Shown: positions 43,824-55,409 of the stretch, one piece after another
Numbering within the stretch: position 1 is the stretch's first letter
How the letters are laid out: each line of letters begins with the position of its first letter
NCBI GenBank assembly: GCA_039000515.1
Contig: JBCFYV010000016.1
Location: 62,001-126,000 of the forward strand
Origin: Timema cristinae
Lineage: Eukaryota > Arthropoda > Insecta > Phasmatodea > Timematidae
DNA length: 64,000 bases
Direction: 5' to 3'
Notes under the pieces: model-generated
Told to the model about the DNA's origin: nothing
Database searches by the model: none
What the model saw: only the letters and a program-made list of their open reading frames with translations
Position numbers and translations under genes: made by a program

Positions 43824-44436
43824 GCCATGATTGGGGACAACCTACACAGTACTCGGATCGTAGATATAGGGTGATCCAAGTTTGTACTACCACATATGGC
43901 CCTGTTAACTGTCCCGACGAGAGGCTCTATACGACGCTAGACATGACAACCTTCGCATAGAGCATCGCCGAGACAGAGGTCGTCGCAGCAAGTGGCTGTA
44001 GGAAAGTGCCAATTTTACGTCCGGGCCCTCATGAACGCAACCGATCTTTTCCCAAAGTAGGGTACCCGGTTATTGTCATCCCTAAGGCCCTTCTACTAAG
44101 GTATTGCAACCGGCGCACTTTCATTCAGGAGCTCAAGGCAGTGGTATCCAATAATAAACAGAGAAGAGCCGGGTTAATAGCCAATGTCGTCAACGGAAAG
44201 GCCAAAGGCCTCTGTGCAGGATGAACGGTGGGGGAAAGGAAGAAAAAGGTAAGGATAGATAAAGCGAAGAGGGAAGAGTGAAAAAAAGGGGGAAAGTGAA
44301 GGAAGAAGAAAATGATGTGAAAAGAAAGATATAGGATAGGTTTGTCCCACACGAGGTACGTCCTCCCCTTTTAGTCGCTTCTTACGACAAGCAGGGGTTA
44401 CTGCGGGACTATTCTAAACCCCGTCCCGCAGGGGGG
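43824..44436 (-). promoter_or_regulatory. LINE C 5' UTR with terminal hairpin
   Basis: Homologous to 2772-3399. The hairpin arms CTGCGGGAC (44401-44409) and GTCCCGCAG (44423-44431) are perfect. Confidence 0.55.
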
Positions 44437-45009
44437 CGTTGGAGTTTTTGTTTTTGGGTAAAATAAATGTAAGTATTTCTTATTTTGGAGGGGAATATGC
44501 GCTGGTTGGCTAGGCTTGTATTTATAATCGTTGCTTACAGCTTTGGTAGGACGTACTTTTTAAATATGGAGCCTTAGGATAGAAATTGCACCCTACATAA
44601 CAGAAAGAAAGGGGTGGGGTGCAAGTTAACACAGTAGAAAGAACTTGAGCGGATACAATTTTATTAATATTGACAGTAAACATATTACAAGCATAACAAT
44701 AGTAGAATATAATATTTTGGTGGTCTTGTACACAGGCGGCATAGCGGGCTAGCTACTTGCTTATCTCACAGACTATGACCAAACCTAAAGAAAATGCTGA
44801 TTCATTTTCCCATCAAAGTAAATTCTGGCAGCTCTAACAAAAGGCAGGAGTATGCTAACAACATTATATATATATGAGCTCTCTCTCTAGTTATGTGGTT
44901 TAACAAGTTAAATTATTCGTAGAGGCTGGTGGCATTATACCGTATATATATAGTAAACATGTGTCTGGCCATCATCACCAAGCCTACGAGAGCATGCAAA
45001 AATAAGGTT
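44437..45009. other. Flank between LINE C and a hAT gene
   Basis: Contains a loose hairpin (TTGCACCC and GGGTGCAA at about 44587-44623) and a short (TA)n run. No gene recognised. Confidence 0.4.
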
Positions 45010-46512
45010 ACCTATAGGCTTAACACAAAGTACATAATTAAAGATTCTAACACTACAAGCTCAAATGGAGCAGCAATTACCACAACGCTTCAAAACAATA
45101 CACCTAACAAATAACTAAGAGAAGATCCCCCGGGAGTCTAGCCTGCTACTCTCGTTGGTGTTAAGGAAAGTATAAAGGATATAACTTCTGTTACCATTAC
45201 TACTGACTGCTCAACATCCCTCAATAATGAAAGCTATTTAGCTGTCACAGCTCACTTCATTGATTAAAAATTTGAAATCTAATCAATTTTATTGGAATGA
45301 CACTCATTTAATGAGGCATACTAGCGCAAATTTAGCCACTGAGCTAAAGCGCATGGTCTGTTCATGGGAAATGAAGGCAACATTTTATTGGTGGTTTCGG
45401 ATAATGCATCCAACATTAAAAACGCAATTCGAAATGAGTTACATTGGAAACATTTTGGTTGCTTTGCGCACACAATCAATTTAATTGTTCAGAATGGTTT
45501 GAAACTAATTGAAACTCTTATAGAAAAAATTAAAACTATTGTAACATTTTTTTAAAGAGAAGTGCAATATTTAATTCCAAGTTTACAGATTTTCAAAAAA
45601 AATTGTGGCAAGGAACCAAAAAAATTAATTCAAGACGTTTGCACTAGATGGAACTCCACATTTTATATGGTTGAAAGATTTGTTGAGCTAGAGGATGCTG
45701 TCCGGACTACGGTGGCATTGGCTGACAAAGACTTACCAGTCTTAACCACAGAGGACTGGAAAGTAGCAAGAGAAGTGGTAAAGTTGCTCAAACCATTCTA
45801 AAGTGTTACTAAAATAATTAGCGGAGAGCGTTACGTAACAGCCTCGCTTGTAATAATTTTAACAAAAGGCCTCGATGACGTGTACCACTGTCTACTTCAA
45901 CAGGATTTCTTAGAAACGGTTAAAATGTTGATTGTAGCACTCAAAACCGGTATTTCAGAAAGATTTGGAAATGTAGAGCAAAGTAATACTTTATTGGTAT
46001 CTACATTTCTAGACCCTCGTTTTAAAAATATTGCCTTTAGTGAGAACGTGTCTGAGCATGCCAAAAGATTGGTGACAAATATTGTTGCAAACAAATTGAA
46101 AAATAATTATCCTGCAAATCAAATATCATACGTAGACAAAGGAAGAGATAGTGATAAAGATGTTTCTGCAGAGCTGTCTATTTGGAGCAACTTGGACACA
46201 AAAGTTTCGTCTGTAAAACCAAGTGGGACCGCACAATCAAGAGCTATTATAGAAGTACAACGTTATTTAGAAGATGATGTGCTTCCTCGAAATGAAGATC
46301 CTCTCCATTAGTGGCTGGAACACAAATATAATTAACCTTATTTAAGTGAGGTGGTAAGAGAAATATTTGGCACTGTGGCGACGTCATTTCCTTGTGAACG
46401 TTTATTTTCAAAAACTGGCCAAATATTAAATGAGAGACGTACTAGATTGTCATCCGAAAAAGTGAAACAGCTTATCTTTATAAATTGCAATGCTAAATTC
46501 ACTGAAAAATAG
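45010..46512 (+). pseudogene. hAT transposase, ZBED-like (Ac group), decayed
   Basis: Plus-strand pieces in several frames. They include ITSVTITTDCSTSLNN with the first Asp, LLVVSDNASNIKNAIRN with the second, CFAHTINLIVQNGL with the Cys/His pair, VCTRWNSTFYMVERF, and the C-terminal hATC block SFPCERLFSKTGQIL, with Glu. Stops occur at 45799-45801, 46309-46311 and elsewhere, and frameshifts are present near 45360 and 45555. The BED finger at the N-terminus is not seen. Element ends are uncertain, but a TIR-like sequence lies at 48190-48297. Confidence 0.8.
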
Positions 46513-46660
46513 TATTTTTTTAAAAAACTTTTATAGATAATAATTAACTCTATGGAAACGTGACTAGTGTAAAAAAAGTTTAGCTCAATACTTGAACAGT
46601 TATCGTAATATTAGAAAAAGTAACCTCATATATACATACATACATACATACATACATACA

Positions 46661-46694
<34 letters not shown>

Positions 46695-47403
46695 CACACA
46701 CACAGCTGTTAGGGGAGTTTTTATTCAGGCATATATTTTCCAGCAAGATATTGTAAACCTATTTAATCGACGTCAAATTCTGATAGGAATAAACTTTTTT
46801 ATATGATTTGTTAGAAAATTTACTAAAACCATTTTCATACGACCAGTCAGCAGCTGCAGCTGTCGCCTTTGGTATACATTATCATTACCTATAAAATATC
46901 ACTAATAATATAATAAAATGTTATTAATGTTGACTGAAAAAATATGTTTGTATTTTGTAAAGGTTTATTCTTACTAGAATCATACTATACATACGGATAG
47001 GCAATGGGGAAAGCATGAGTTAAAACTTTCCCTAGAAGTTTTATTCCCCTTCTCCGGTCAACCTACCCCACCCCTCTAACGTTCTAGTTTCAACTCCCAT
47101 TTCTAATCTAAGTAATTTCATAAATATGCTATTATTGTAAATTCTAAATATTACTTTATTTAGGCTCTCGCCTCTTTGTTATAATTACAATATACAATGT
47201 AAATATAACTCTGAATATTATACTAACCGTTAGTATTAGTAAAGCCAAAATAAATTAGCATGTTGAAAAAAAATCAGTAAAAGTTTGACCTTTGACCTTC
47301 GCTTACCTGAACATTTGCCCCTTCACTCTCCCGGCCCCATCTACTATCTCTCTCACCATCTTACGTTATAATCCCATACTTTTCCACGATATTAAAATTA
47401 CTA
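46513..47403. other. Unassigned flank with (CATA)n microsatellite
   Basis: A (CATA)n run of about 14 units at 46631-46690. The rest is AT-rich with no recognisable feature. Confidence 0.6.
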
Positions 47404-47413
47404 CCTATGCTAT

Positions 47414-47686
47414 ATTTAAAAAAAATAGCATTGTATCTTACTAATCGTTCAGGTTATATGATCATGTACTAATTACGCTAATGGGTTTAAGAATTCGGAA
47501 GTTTATATAAATAGGAATCTAGAAAGTGTAACCACATTTGTGTGTAGAGAGAGGGAGAGTGGAAAACCAAGTTGTAAAAAACCACCCTCAGTACACCCGA
47601 CTGAGATTTGAACCTCGATCTCTACATCATCGGCAGTCTAGTCTAAAAGAGCAGCACGTTAGACCAAACGACCACCGAAGCGGGTT
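47414..47686 (-). repeat. tRNA-derived SINE, family 2
   Basis: The minus-strand head has box A TGGTCTAACGTG and box B GGTTCAAATC, a different tRNA-like head from family 1. The 3' part (plus strand about 47428-47485: ATCTTACTAATCGTTCAGG, then ATTACGCTAATGGG) resembles the 3' domain of family 1. The 10-bp duplication CCTATGCTAT occurs at 47404-47413 and 47687-47696. Confidence 0.78.
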
Positions 47687-48189
47687 CCTATGCTATTAAA
47701 CGAAAAGATCAAACCGGTTGACAATACAGTAAGCTTGTTCCGAGAGGAGCGTAAATCCGGCAAAGTGAAAGAGCAAGAAAGAAGGAAAATAATACAACTG
47801 TACATGGTGCGCATGCGCGAATGCTGAATAAGAAACCAATCTAAATGAACAGCCACACATGCCCATTCAAGCAGACAAGTTTTAACGTTGACAAATAAAC
47901 TAGCTTAGAAATTAGCATAGTCCTAAACACATCACCGTTAAATTTAGATTAAGTTAGTATAGGTAATAGTATAGACACCAACGTTAAAATGTTTTTTTAA
48001 GTGTAATAATTTATAGTTTTTCTAGATGGTGTAATGGAAACAAAATACTTATTCCGTATTCACGCATGCACACAACTCAGTTCTTATCTCGTTTCGACAT
48101 TTAAATTTCTACCCCTAGGCACTCATCCAAAGAATTGTGCCGGCACAAGCAAGGAACGTGATAACTGCTACTAGGTTAGGATTAGGTTC

Positions 48190-48297
48190 GAATATAGTGA
48201 CTGTGACAAAAAGGAGCAGGTAAAAGGAACAGGTCCAGTGGTGGAGCAGTAACAGATTGCTCCTGCTCCACTAAAGGAGCAGTTTTTCCCATCCCTA
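48190..48297. repeat. hAT-like terminal region (one end)
   Basis: Rich in GGAGCAG and its complement CTGCTCC, ending TTTTTCCCATCCCTAG. This resembles a hAT end of the type beginning with a G-rich GGGATGGGAAAA. The partner end was not found. It may belong to the ZBED-like gene at 45010-46512. Confidence 0.35.
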
Positions 48298-48713
48298 GGA
48301 GGAGTGGATGGCAGAGCCGGACTCGCTTCGGGAAGAGTGCGCATGAGCAGCGTATTGAGAAGAAGAGAGGTTGTTGACCTTGCAAGTTAGTTTGAAAGTG
48401 GACCTTTAACACATGGCCTGGTGCGCAGCTTGATAGCGAACTTGGCGATTTGTTTTAATCAACCAAAGCATTACTACCAGTTATAATGTTTTTTAAAGTG
48501 TGGTTTTTCTTTTTTTAATCTGTATACAATTAATTAAGTACAATGATTATTTAAATAGTAGTTAATTAATTCATAATAATTTACTGATTTAGTGCTTATT
48601 TTAATTATAAAAAAGAATTTTGCGCAAAACATTAATTATAAAAAAAACTTGGTTTATGTAAATAGTTGTTATTTGTGAACGAGTTCGAGTTAGTGTTTTT
48701 TTTAAATATCGAA

Positions 48714-50815
48714 ATGAATTCTGTGCGAAACATTTTGCAAAAAAAAATTTCTTTGTGTACTCAAGAAGAAAAATTAGAAATTAAAAAACTTGGTAGACAG
48801 ACACCAAATATTGTTCTAGAAAAAACTAACAAAAACTAAAAATCGAGAGTTTACTAGAAAATTCAACGCAGAAACTTACAAAAAGCATCCATGGCTATGT
48901 GGTTGTGATGTAAAAAATGCATTGTTCTGCTTTCCGTGTTTACTCTTTGGTGGTGACTTATCTTGAACGAATTTAGGTATGACTGATTTGAACCATTTAA
49001 GTGAGCGAATTAAAAAGAATGAAATATAATTGTTACACTAGAACAATTCTTTAGATTTGGCTGTACTTGGCAAGACCAACATACGATCACAGTTAGATTC
49101 TGGCTACAGAATAGCTATCGAGCTTCACAATAAAAGTGACTAACAACAGGTATGTTTTAAATATTATCCTAAACTGTATTCGATTCTGTGGCGCTTTCGA
49201 ACTGGCCCTTCGAGGTCATGACGAAACTGATTCATCTTCTAACCCTGGAATATTTCGTGGACTTGTCAATTTCAGTGTGGAGTTGGATGATGCTTTGAAA
49301 GGGAATTTAGAAAAGTCTACAGTTTTTAAAGGCACCTCTAGTTCAATTCAGAATGAAATACTTCAATATATGCTGGATATTTGTCATGAAGAAATTTCAA
49401 AAGAAATTAATAATGCCAGTTATTTGGCTGTTATAGCTGATGAAACAACTGATATCTCGGCTACTTTTCAAATGGTTATAATTTACCGGTATATAGTAAA
49501 AGGAAAACCAGTGGAAAGATTTTGGAACTATGTAAATCCTCCATTTCATGACGCTGCATCTTTGTCAAATTGTCTCAAAGAGGAAATAGATCAACATGTA
49601 GAGAAAGAGCCTCATAAGTTAATAGCACAAGCATATGATGGTGCTTCAGTTATGAGTGGATCTCTCAATGGTGTTCAGGCTAAAATAAAGCAGAGATATC
49701 CTAACGCTGCTTATGTTCACTGTCATGCACATCAACTAAATTTAATAATGTCAAATGCAGCTTCAATTAATCGTAATGTCCGTATATTTTTCGCCAGTTT
49801 AAGAGGATTTTGTACATTTTTTTCTAATTCCCCTCAGAGAACAGCGATTTTAGATGAAGTTGTGGGTAAACGTTTACCACGATCAGCACCTACAAGATGG
49901 AACTTTCATTCTCGAACAGTAAACACAGTTTGTGAATACAGAGAAGAGCTTATCAAGTGCATAGACACAATAGAAACGAGATATGACATTAAACATATAC
50001 CTACAATTGAACAAGCGTCTGGTCTGAAGAGAACACTAAGGGATGATGTTATTATATTTTGGCTAACTTTTTTTCATAAAATAATGCCTCATGTAGATAT
50101 ATTGTATAACCAGTTGCAAAAAAGGGAAACTGATCCAGCGTTTGTAAAAAACAAAATAGATTGTTTCATAGAGGAAATTTCCAAAATAAGAAATGAAAAT
50201 TATATAACTGATGATCTTGATAAAAATAAAATAAAGCGGAGACGAAATGAGAGCCACACTCTTAATAAAGAGGCTAAACAGGTTTGTGACGTCATCATTT
50301 GTCAAGCAAAAGACAGATTCAGCTTTACTGGTCATCTTGTTGCTGCAAATTTGTTTTTGCCAGAAAAGTTTTCTGATTATTGTAAGGTGTATCCTGATAA
50401 CTATTTAGAACTCACAACAAATTCGTACCCATTTTTAGATGCAAAAAAACTACGCACAGAGCTAAGTATAATTTATGTCAGGGATGAATTTCGAAATATG
50501 ACTGGCGCTTTGACTCTGTTCTCATTTATAAATGAAAACAATTTAAGTGAAATTTTTAAAGAATGCCTAAAACTTTTAAATATTATTATAACAATCCTTA
50601 TGACAACGGCAGAAGCAGAAAGATGTTTTTCTACACTAAAACGTGTCAAAACATTTTTAAGAAATAGCATGCACCAGGAAAGGTTGTCAGCTCTTGCCAT
50701 GCTGTCTGTCGAGAGAAACTTTATTATGAACATTTCAGAATTTAACTCTAGAGTCATTGAGAAATTCGCAAAATCTAAAGAAAGAAGAATGGAGTTTTTA
50801 TTTAAAGTAGCTTGA
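48714..50815 (+). pseudogene. hAT transposase with TTF-type zinc finger (ZMYM1-like)
   Basis: A long intact frame, 49136-50815 (559 codons), holds the DUF4371/hAT core: VIADETTDISATFQM, AYDGASVMSGSLNGVQ, VHCHAHQLNLIMSNA, LPRSAPTRWNFHS, and the hATC block TTAEAERCFSTLKRVKTFL with SALAMLSVER. The N-terminal part (48714-49130) is frameshifted: NSVRNILQKKISLC, then the TTF finger KNREFTRKFNAETYKKHPWL, FCFPCLLFGGDLS, a stop, and LAVLGKTNIRSQLDSGYRI. The core gene is well kept, but the N-terminal breaks make it defective. A possible right terminus is GTCGCCACTG at about 51280. Confidence 0.83.
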
Positions 50816-51339
50816 GGCGTTTAAGATTAAATTGTTGGGTGTTTTGTAAATAATGTCTTCATTTATTATGTGAGTAATTTATTCTAAGGTGTTTAATTAT
50901 TTATGATTGCGCCAGCAAAGTAAAAGATTGTAATAATGTAGGTGTGTTCAATTATTTTTTTCAAATTAATGTTGGTTTGTAATGTACTGTAAATAACAGC
51001 TCATAATGTCAGTAATTTAATAAAAATTTGGTATATTTTTAGCTGTCAATATTTTTACCGTCAAAACTTCGTAATTGTATAATATGGATTTTTCTTTTAA
51101 AAGTCGAATCCTATATTTGTTTCGAAGCTACACACACCCCCGTACTGCTGTGAAATATTAGCCTAAGTAAAACGATATGTAAATATAGATAGGTATGATA
51201 TATTAAAAATGTATATATCATATTTTAGAATATTTGAATTGTGCACCACCTATTTTTTTGGTCAAGAGTCGCCACTGATCAAAGAAGATAATAAACATTG
51301 GGCAAAAATAAGGGGCATCCAATCAAGAGCCAAAGGTAA
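50816..51339. other. hAT 3' flank
   Basis: AT-rich. The possible inverted end near 51265-51280 (GGTCAAGAGTCGCCACTG) had no clear left partner. Nothing else recognised. Confidence 0.4.
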
Positions 51340-51344
51340 TTAGA

Positions 51345-52958
51345 AGTATATGCGCCAGAAAATGGTTACATACCAGTACACTTGTGTGAGCTAACTGACG
51401 TTAGCTCAGCACAAAATAACTCTTCGGACTTAAAGCCAATCTGTGGGTATAATTGTGATGCAGATGAACCTTCGAGTGGGGGATTGTGTGATGAACCTTT
51501 ATTGGAACTTGAGTTCAGTAACGGGGAAGAAATATCAACCCGTTCACTGGAGGTGTTATCAGAAAATTTGGAGGTAGAATATATTGTGTTGCCCAATATA
51601 ATGGAGACGGGCGAGGGTAGCAATGCCAAGGTTGAACCTAATTTTATGGACATGTTCCAACAACTCCTGTTGGCAGCTAGTGAACAGAAAGCGCACAATA
51701 CCAACATGGACACTAAGTTTAAGAACCTGAACACTAAGTTGGAGAACATGGACACTAAGTTGGAAAACCTGGATATTAAGTTATCGACTCAAATCACTAG
51801 CTTAGAGGTAAAATTGTCCACCAATATGGGTGAATTCAAACAGGATGTAGAATATAGCAATATGAGCAGTACACCTAGTAAACCTATGAACACCAGTTTG
51901 GTCCACAAACTAGAATCACAGGTCCAACAGTAAGGATCAATGACCATGGAATGGGATTAATGAAGGTAATCGAGGAATTGGAGGCCCACAAGCTTGAAGT
52001 TATTCAGGTGAAGGATGCTATTCAGGTGGTTGAAGTCAGGGTTGACCATCAGGTGGCTCAATACACCAAGAGCATCGGGAGCCTAGAGAGTAAAGTGTCG
52101 CAAGTATTAGAGCCAGAGGTAGATCAAATTAGGAACAGGCAGGGCAGAATAAATAAGAAAGGACTTGTTAGAAGTGGAGGAGAGGGTTCAGAAGATAGAA
52201 AGCATGAACGGCGGAAATGGTCAGGTCAAGTGGGATGAGGCCAAATCAATTTTTAAGCGGGTTTGGGACACTTTAAGGGTAGACCAGCTAGGAATGGAAA
52301 AACGTGTCGAAGACAATCGTAAAGCCGTAGAAGAGTTAAAGGGTGGCACCTTAGGCTTACCTGTATTTGTGTTTTGGATGGGGGGATTACAGAGAGTGAT
52401 ATCCCTTTTTATGAGGGGAAAGGGAACCAACATCCTAGGCGTCACCTAAAGAAACTCAGGGCATTATTTGAATCATCAAGGGTCACAGAGGCTGGAAAGT
52501 TGAGGGTGGCCAAGGCATCAGTGTGGGGAATGAGGAGAACTTGGGAAATTTCTCGCAATTTGAGGATGCATTTTTACAGGAGTTTTGGTGACCCAAAATA
52601 AAAGCTAACGCCAGAGTGAAGTTATATAAGGAGAAGTGTAGAGGAGGTCCTGGGGCGTCGTTAGAGAGGCATTTAGCACAGTTAGTGGAAAAGGCCAGAT
52701 TTTTTGATCTCCCTTTGACGGAGGAAGAGGTAACTGCCATGGCCATCAGCCAATATCCTGTTGAGGTCCAACGTAATCTCATTAATAAAGGGACGTTGTC
52801 TGTAGAAGAGTTGAGTAAAGTCCTCAAGAGACTGGATGAGGTAGACTTAACAGCTAGAAGTATGGGGATTCCAAGCCCACCGGAGTCTTTTAGGTATCGA
52901 GAAGACGGGAATCGACCTGGGCCAGGAGGTCACCAACCTCGGAATAATGGGGACCATT
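51345..52958 (+). pseudogene. Gypsy gag region, frameshifted
   Basis: The frame from about 51345 to 51933 reads ENGYIPVHLCELTDVSS and includes a coiled-coil made of repeated NMDTKLENLD-type heptads (about 51706-51815). After stops, Gag-like sequence reads GITESDIPFYEGKGNQHPRR, then from 52616 KLYKEKCRGGPGASLERHLA, QLVEKARFFDLPLTEEEV, and ends in a Gly/Pro/Arg-rich tail. This follows the Ty3/gypsy capsid pattern. No zinc knuckle was seen before the stop. Confidence 0.6.
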
Positions 52959-53261
52959 GAGTGAATAGAGGCGGCGATTTCCATGATCAGGGTGGAAACA
53001 AATTTCAGGAAGGAGGTGACCATCCGAGTGGAGGAGGCAACCTGCCCTCGGGTGGACCGTATCGTGTCAGTGACATCCAAGGGGGCCAGTGAGGTAGGCA
53101 CAAAGAAGCCTTTGTATAGTTTCTAAGAACTAGTGGGATTGAACCAGTCACTTGAAACCACTTGTGGAAACCCATCAGGTTCTAATGGGTCTTTAAACTC
53201 AGAGTCGTTTGTGAATATGTATCCGCTCAAGGCGACTCTCTCAGCACACAAGTCGGCTGCA

Positions 53262-53690
53262 AATTAGCCAGTTTTAACTATGTTTGGCATTTTTGATCAT
53301 CTTCGTGAAAGTTTATTGGAAGAGGAGGACATTGCCAGTCCCCCCAAAACTTATTACCCTGAGTTTGTTGTGGAAGTGGAAGGTCAATTGGTTTCTGGTT
53401 TGTTTGATACAGGTGCCGAGGTGAGCGGCATATCAGCGGAGTTTGTGGAGTTGCTACACAAAACCTGTAGAATGTTTCCATGTTTACCTGTTCCACAGCT
53501 GACCATTGTGGGTTCTACCAAGGGATGATCCAAGAAGGTGTACACCCAGGTGCAGGCGATTGAAAAGTTTCTGGGTGAGGTTATGTTGGCTAACTGTCTC
53601 GTCATTCCTCATTTATTAAAGCCTATATTGTATGGTGTCGATTTTTTAAGCGCCAACCACATTATTTTGGATTGTCAGTAAACGCCTAGT
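53262..53690 (+). pseudogene. Gypsy aspartic protease, active site kept, one stop
   Basis: From FEVVVEVEGQLVSG-like sequence into LFDTGAEVSGISAEFV, so the catalytic Asp-Thr-Gly triad is present. TIVGSTKG is followed by a TGA (53526-53528), then VYTQVQAIEKFLGEVMLANC and YGVDFLSANHIILDC, the usual C-terminal hydrophobic flap region of a retroviral-type protease. The enzyme would process Gag-Pol but is broken here. Confidence 0.75.
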
Positions 53691-53691
53691 T

Positions 53692-54182
53692 TTGGGTGAT
53701 AAATGTCTGGAACTTCCCGCTGCTCTTGCACAATTAGCTACGAATCTAAATACCCTTAAGGTCAAAGTCAACGTTTTAGAAGTATTACCCTTTCTATTCC
53801 TTCACCAGTGGAACGAGGAGAATTTTAATGAAGGATACAATGTTTCTTTTCGACCCACTCCTAGTTTGAACTTTACACCTAATTATAATCATCTTCACAC
53901 CAAAAATTTTGATCATCCCTCTACTGATGGTATTTGGGTTTTTGTCCAGCAGTCAAGTTTCCTATCCCTTAAGGATAAGGAGAAACCTTTTCTTTTACTT
54001 GTTAAATACCGAGAAGTTTTTTCAGACAAGCCTGGGCTCACTTCTGTTTACACTGCGCGCATCCTGTAAATTACACAACCCCTTTTGTTCGAAAAACTTA
54101 TCCTATCCCGTGGTCTGTTAAAGAGCAGGTGGACGCTCAAATTAAGTTCATGGAAGAGTGGGGAGTGATCGAGCGTGGCAAC
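53692..54182 (+). pseudogene. Gypsy RT N-terminus, truncated
   Basis: The linker is followed by LLVKYREVFSDKPGLTSVYT, then, after a frameshift at about 54066, YTTPFVRKTYPIPWSVKEQ and KFMEEWGVIERGN. This is the start of a gypsy RT (the VxxxxYP-P and GVIE-S motifs). It stops at the LINE D1 tail, before any catalytic Asp. Confidence 0.75.
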
Positions 54183-54940
54183 ATTATTATTATTATGGAT
54201 TAAAGGCCCATCGACACATCGAGGTCATTAGGGCCTTGAAATATATTAGAAACATAATAAAATCCCCATAGGGGAGAGAGATAATTATTTACCATCTGAG
54301 ACACTCCATAGGAGTGCTCAAATGGGCTCTTAGTATAAAATTAAGTGATACACCTGCTAAAAAAACCACAGGTGTATCACTCCAATAAAAAGACAAAACA
54401 AACATATTAAAATATAACATGTTAAAATGATAATACGTTAAAAAGACAAAACAACAAGTTAAATTGTAAAAAAACTGTTAAAACGTAAAAACAAAAGGTT
54501 CAAAGAATGTTAAAAAGATCTCAATATGAGATAATATCAAATGAGACACTTTATAAAAGTGACTCAAATGGCATTAAAAAGATCCGCCTGGCGTATAAAA
54601 CGGAGTAAACAAATAACTCCATCCGCGATGTCGCGTAATAAAAAACGTAGGTCACCTTTAAAATCAAGAGCCAGGCGGATAGGGGCATATTTACGACACT
54701 CCACCAAAATGTGGTGCACACTCAGAGGAGCATCGCAAAACTCACACACTGGGGGTGGGTCCCCTCTCAATAAAAACCCATGGGTCAATGATGTGTGTCC
54801 GACGCGGAGTCTTGTCACGATGACCTCCTCTCTTCTAGACTTTCGTATAGAAGAGGGCCACCGCGACACACCGTCCCTGATGGACCGTAGCTTGTTCTAA
54901 GCAGGGGTCGAAACGCACTGCTCGTGCCAGGCGCGTAAGA
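54183..54940 (-). mobile_element. I-like LINE, copy D1, 3' fragment
   Basis: 5'-truncated copy on the minus strand: the AAT/TAA-type tail at 54183-54197, 3' UTR, and the last about 100 codons of ORF2 (54564-54869, SRWPSSIRKSRREEVIVTRL, with the C-terminal CEFCDAPLSVHHILVEC finger). It ends at 54940, exactly where the TAA-type tail of D2 begins. Confidence 0.88.
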
Positions 54941-55409
54941 TTATTATTATTATTTGTGTTTAGAGGCCAATCGACACAATGAGGTAATTAGGGCCTTAGC
55001 ATTATATGAATACATAGTAAAACCTCCATAGGAGAGAGACAGAATATTCACCTGTTTATATAAAAAGGTGAAGAGACAATATAAAAATACAATATAAAAA
55101 GAATGGTTTTCAATATGAGAAAAAAAACATTTGAGGCACTCCATAGGAGTACTCAAATGGGCTCGATGTACAATTGAGTGAAGCACGTGCTAAAAAAAAC
55201 CACAGGTGTATCACTCTATTAAAAAACAAAACAAACATATTAAAACAATATATTAATTAAAAAGACAAAACTAACATGTTAAAATACTTATTTAATTAAA
55301 GTTTGTTAAAATGGATAAAACGACAAAACAAACACATTAAAGTATACTAAAATGTTAAAAAGGTCTCAATATGAGATAAAATCCAGATGAGCCACTTTAT
55401 AAAAGTGAC

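Larger units (their letters stand above)
38196..44436 (-). mobile_element. I-like LINE, copy C, full length
   Basis: A complete minus-strand copy of about 6.2 kb: 5' hairpin at 44401-44431, 5' UTR, ORF1, ORF2, 3' UTR and an AAT/TAA-type tail at 38196-38216. The 3' UTR end (38217-38250) folds as GGCCC...GGGCC around TCGA-TGTG-TCGA. Both ORFs have frameshifts, so it is inactive. The flanking duplication was not clear. Confidence 0.9.
51340..54182 (+). mobile_element. Ty3/gypsy retrotransposon, front part only
   Basis: Plus-strand gag, protease and the first part of RT, cut at 54182 by the 3' tail of LINE D1. No LTR or primer-binding site was found upstream. Frames are broken in several places. 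The rest of pol is absent on the far side of the LINEs (61220 and beyond), so the element was truncated rather than simply interrupted. Confidence 0.7.

Noticed and set aside
44401..44436. Hepatitis-delta-like ribozyme at the LINE 5' end
   Set aside because: The order of pairing segments needed for the nested double pseudoknot could not be found; only simple stems are seen.
46631..46690. CRISPR-like array because of regular repeats
   Set aside because: It is a simple (CATA)n microsatellite in a eukaryotic genome, without spacers.
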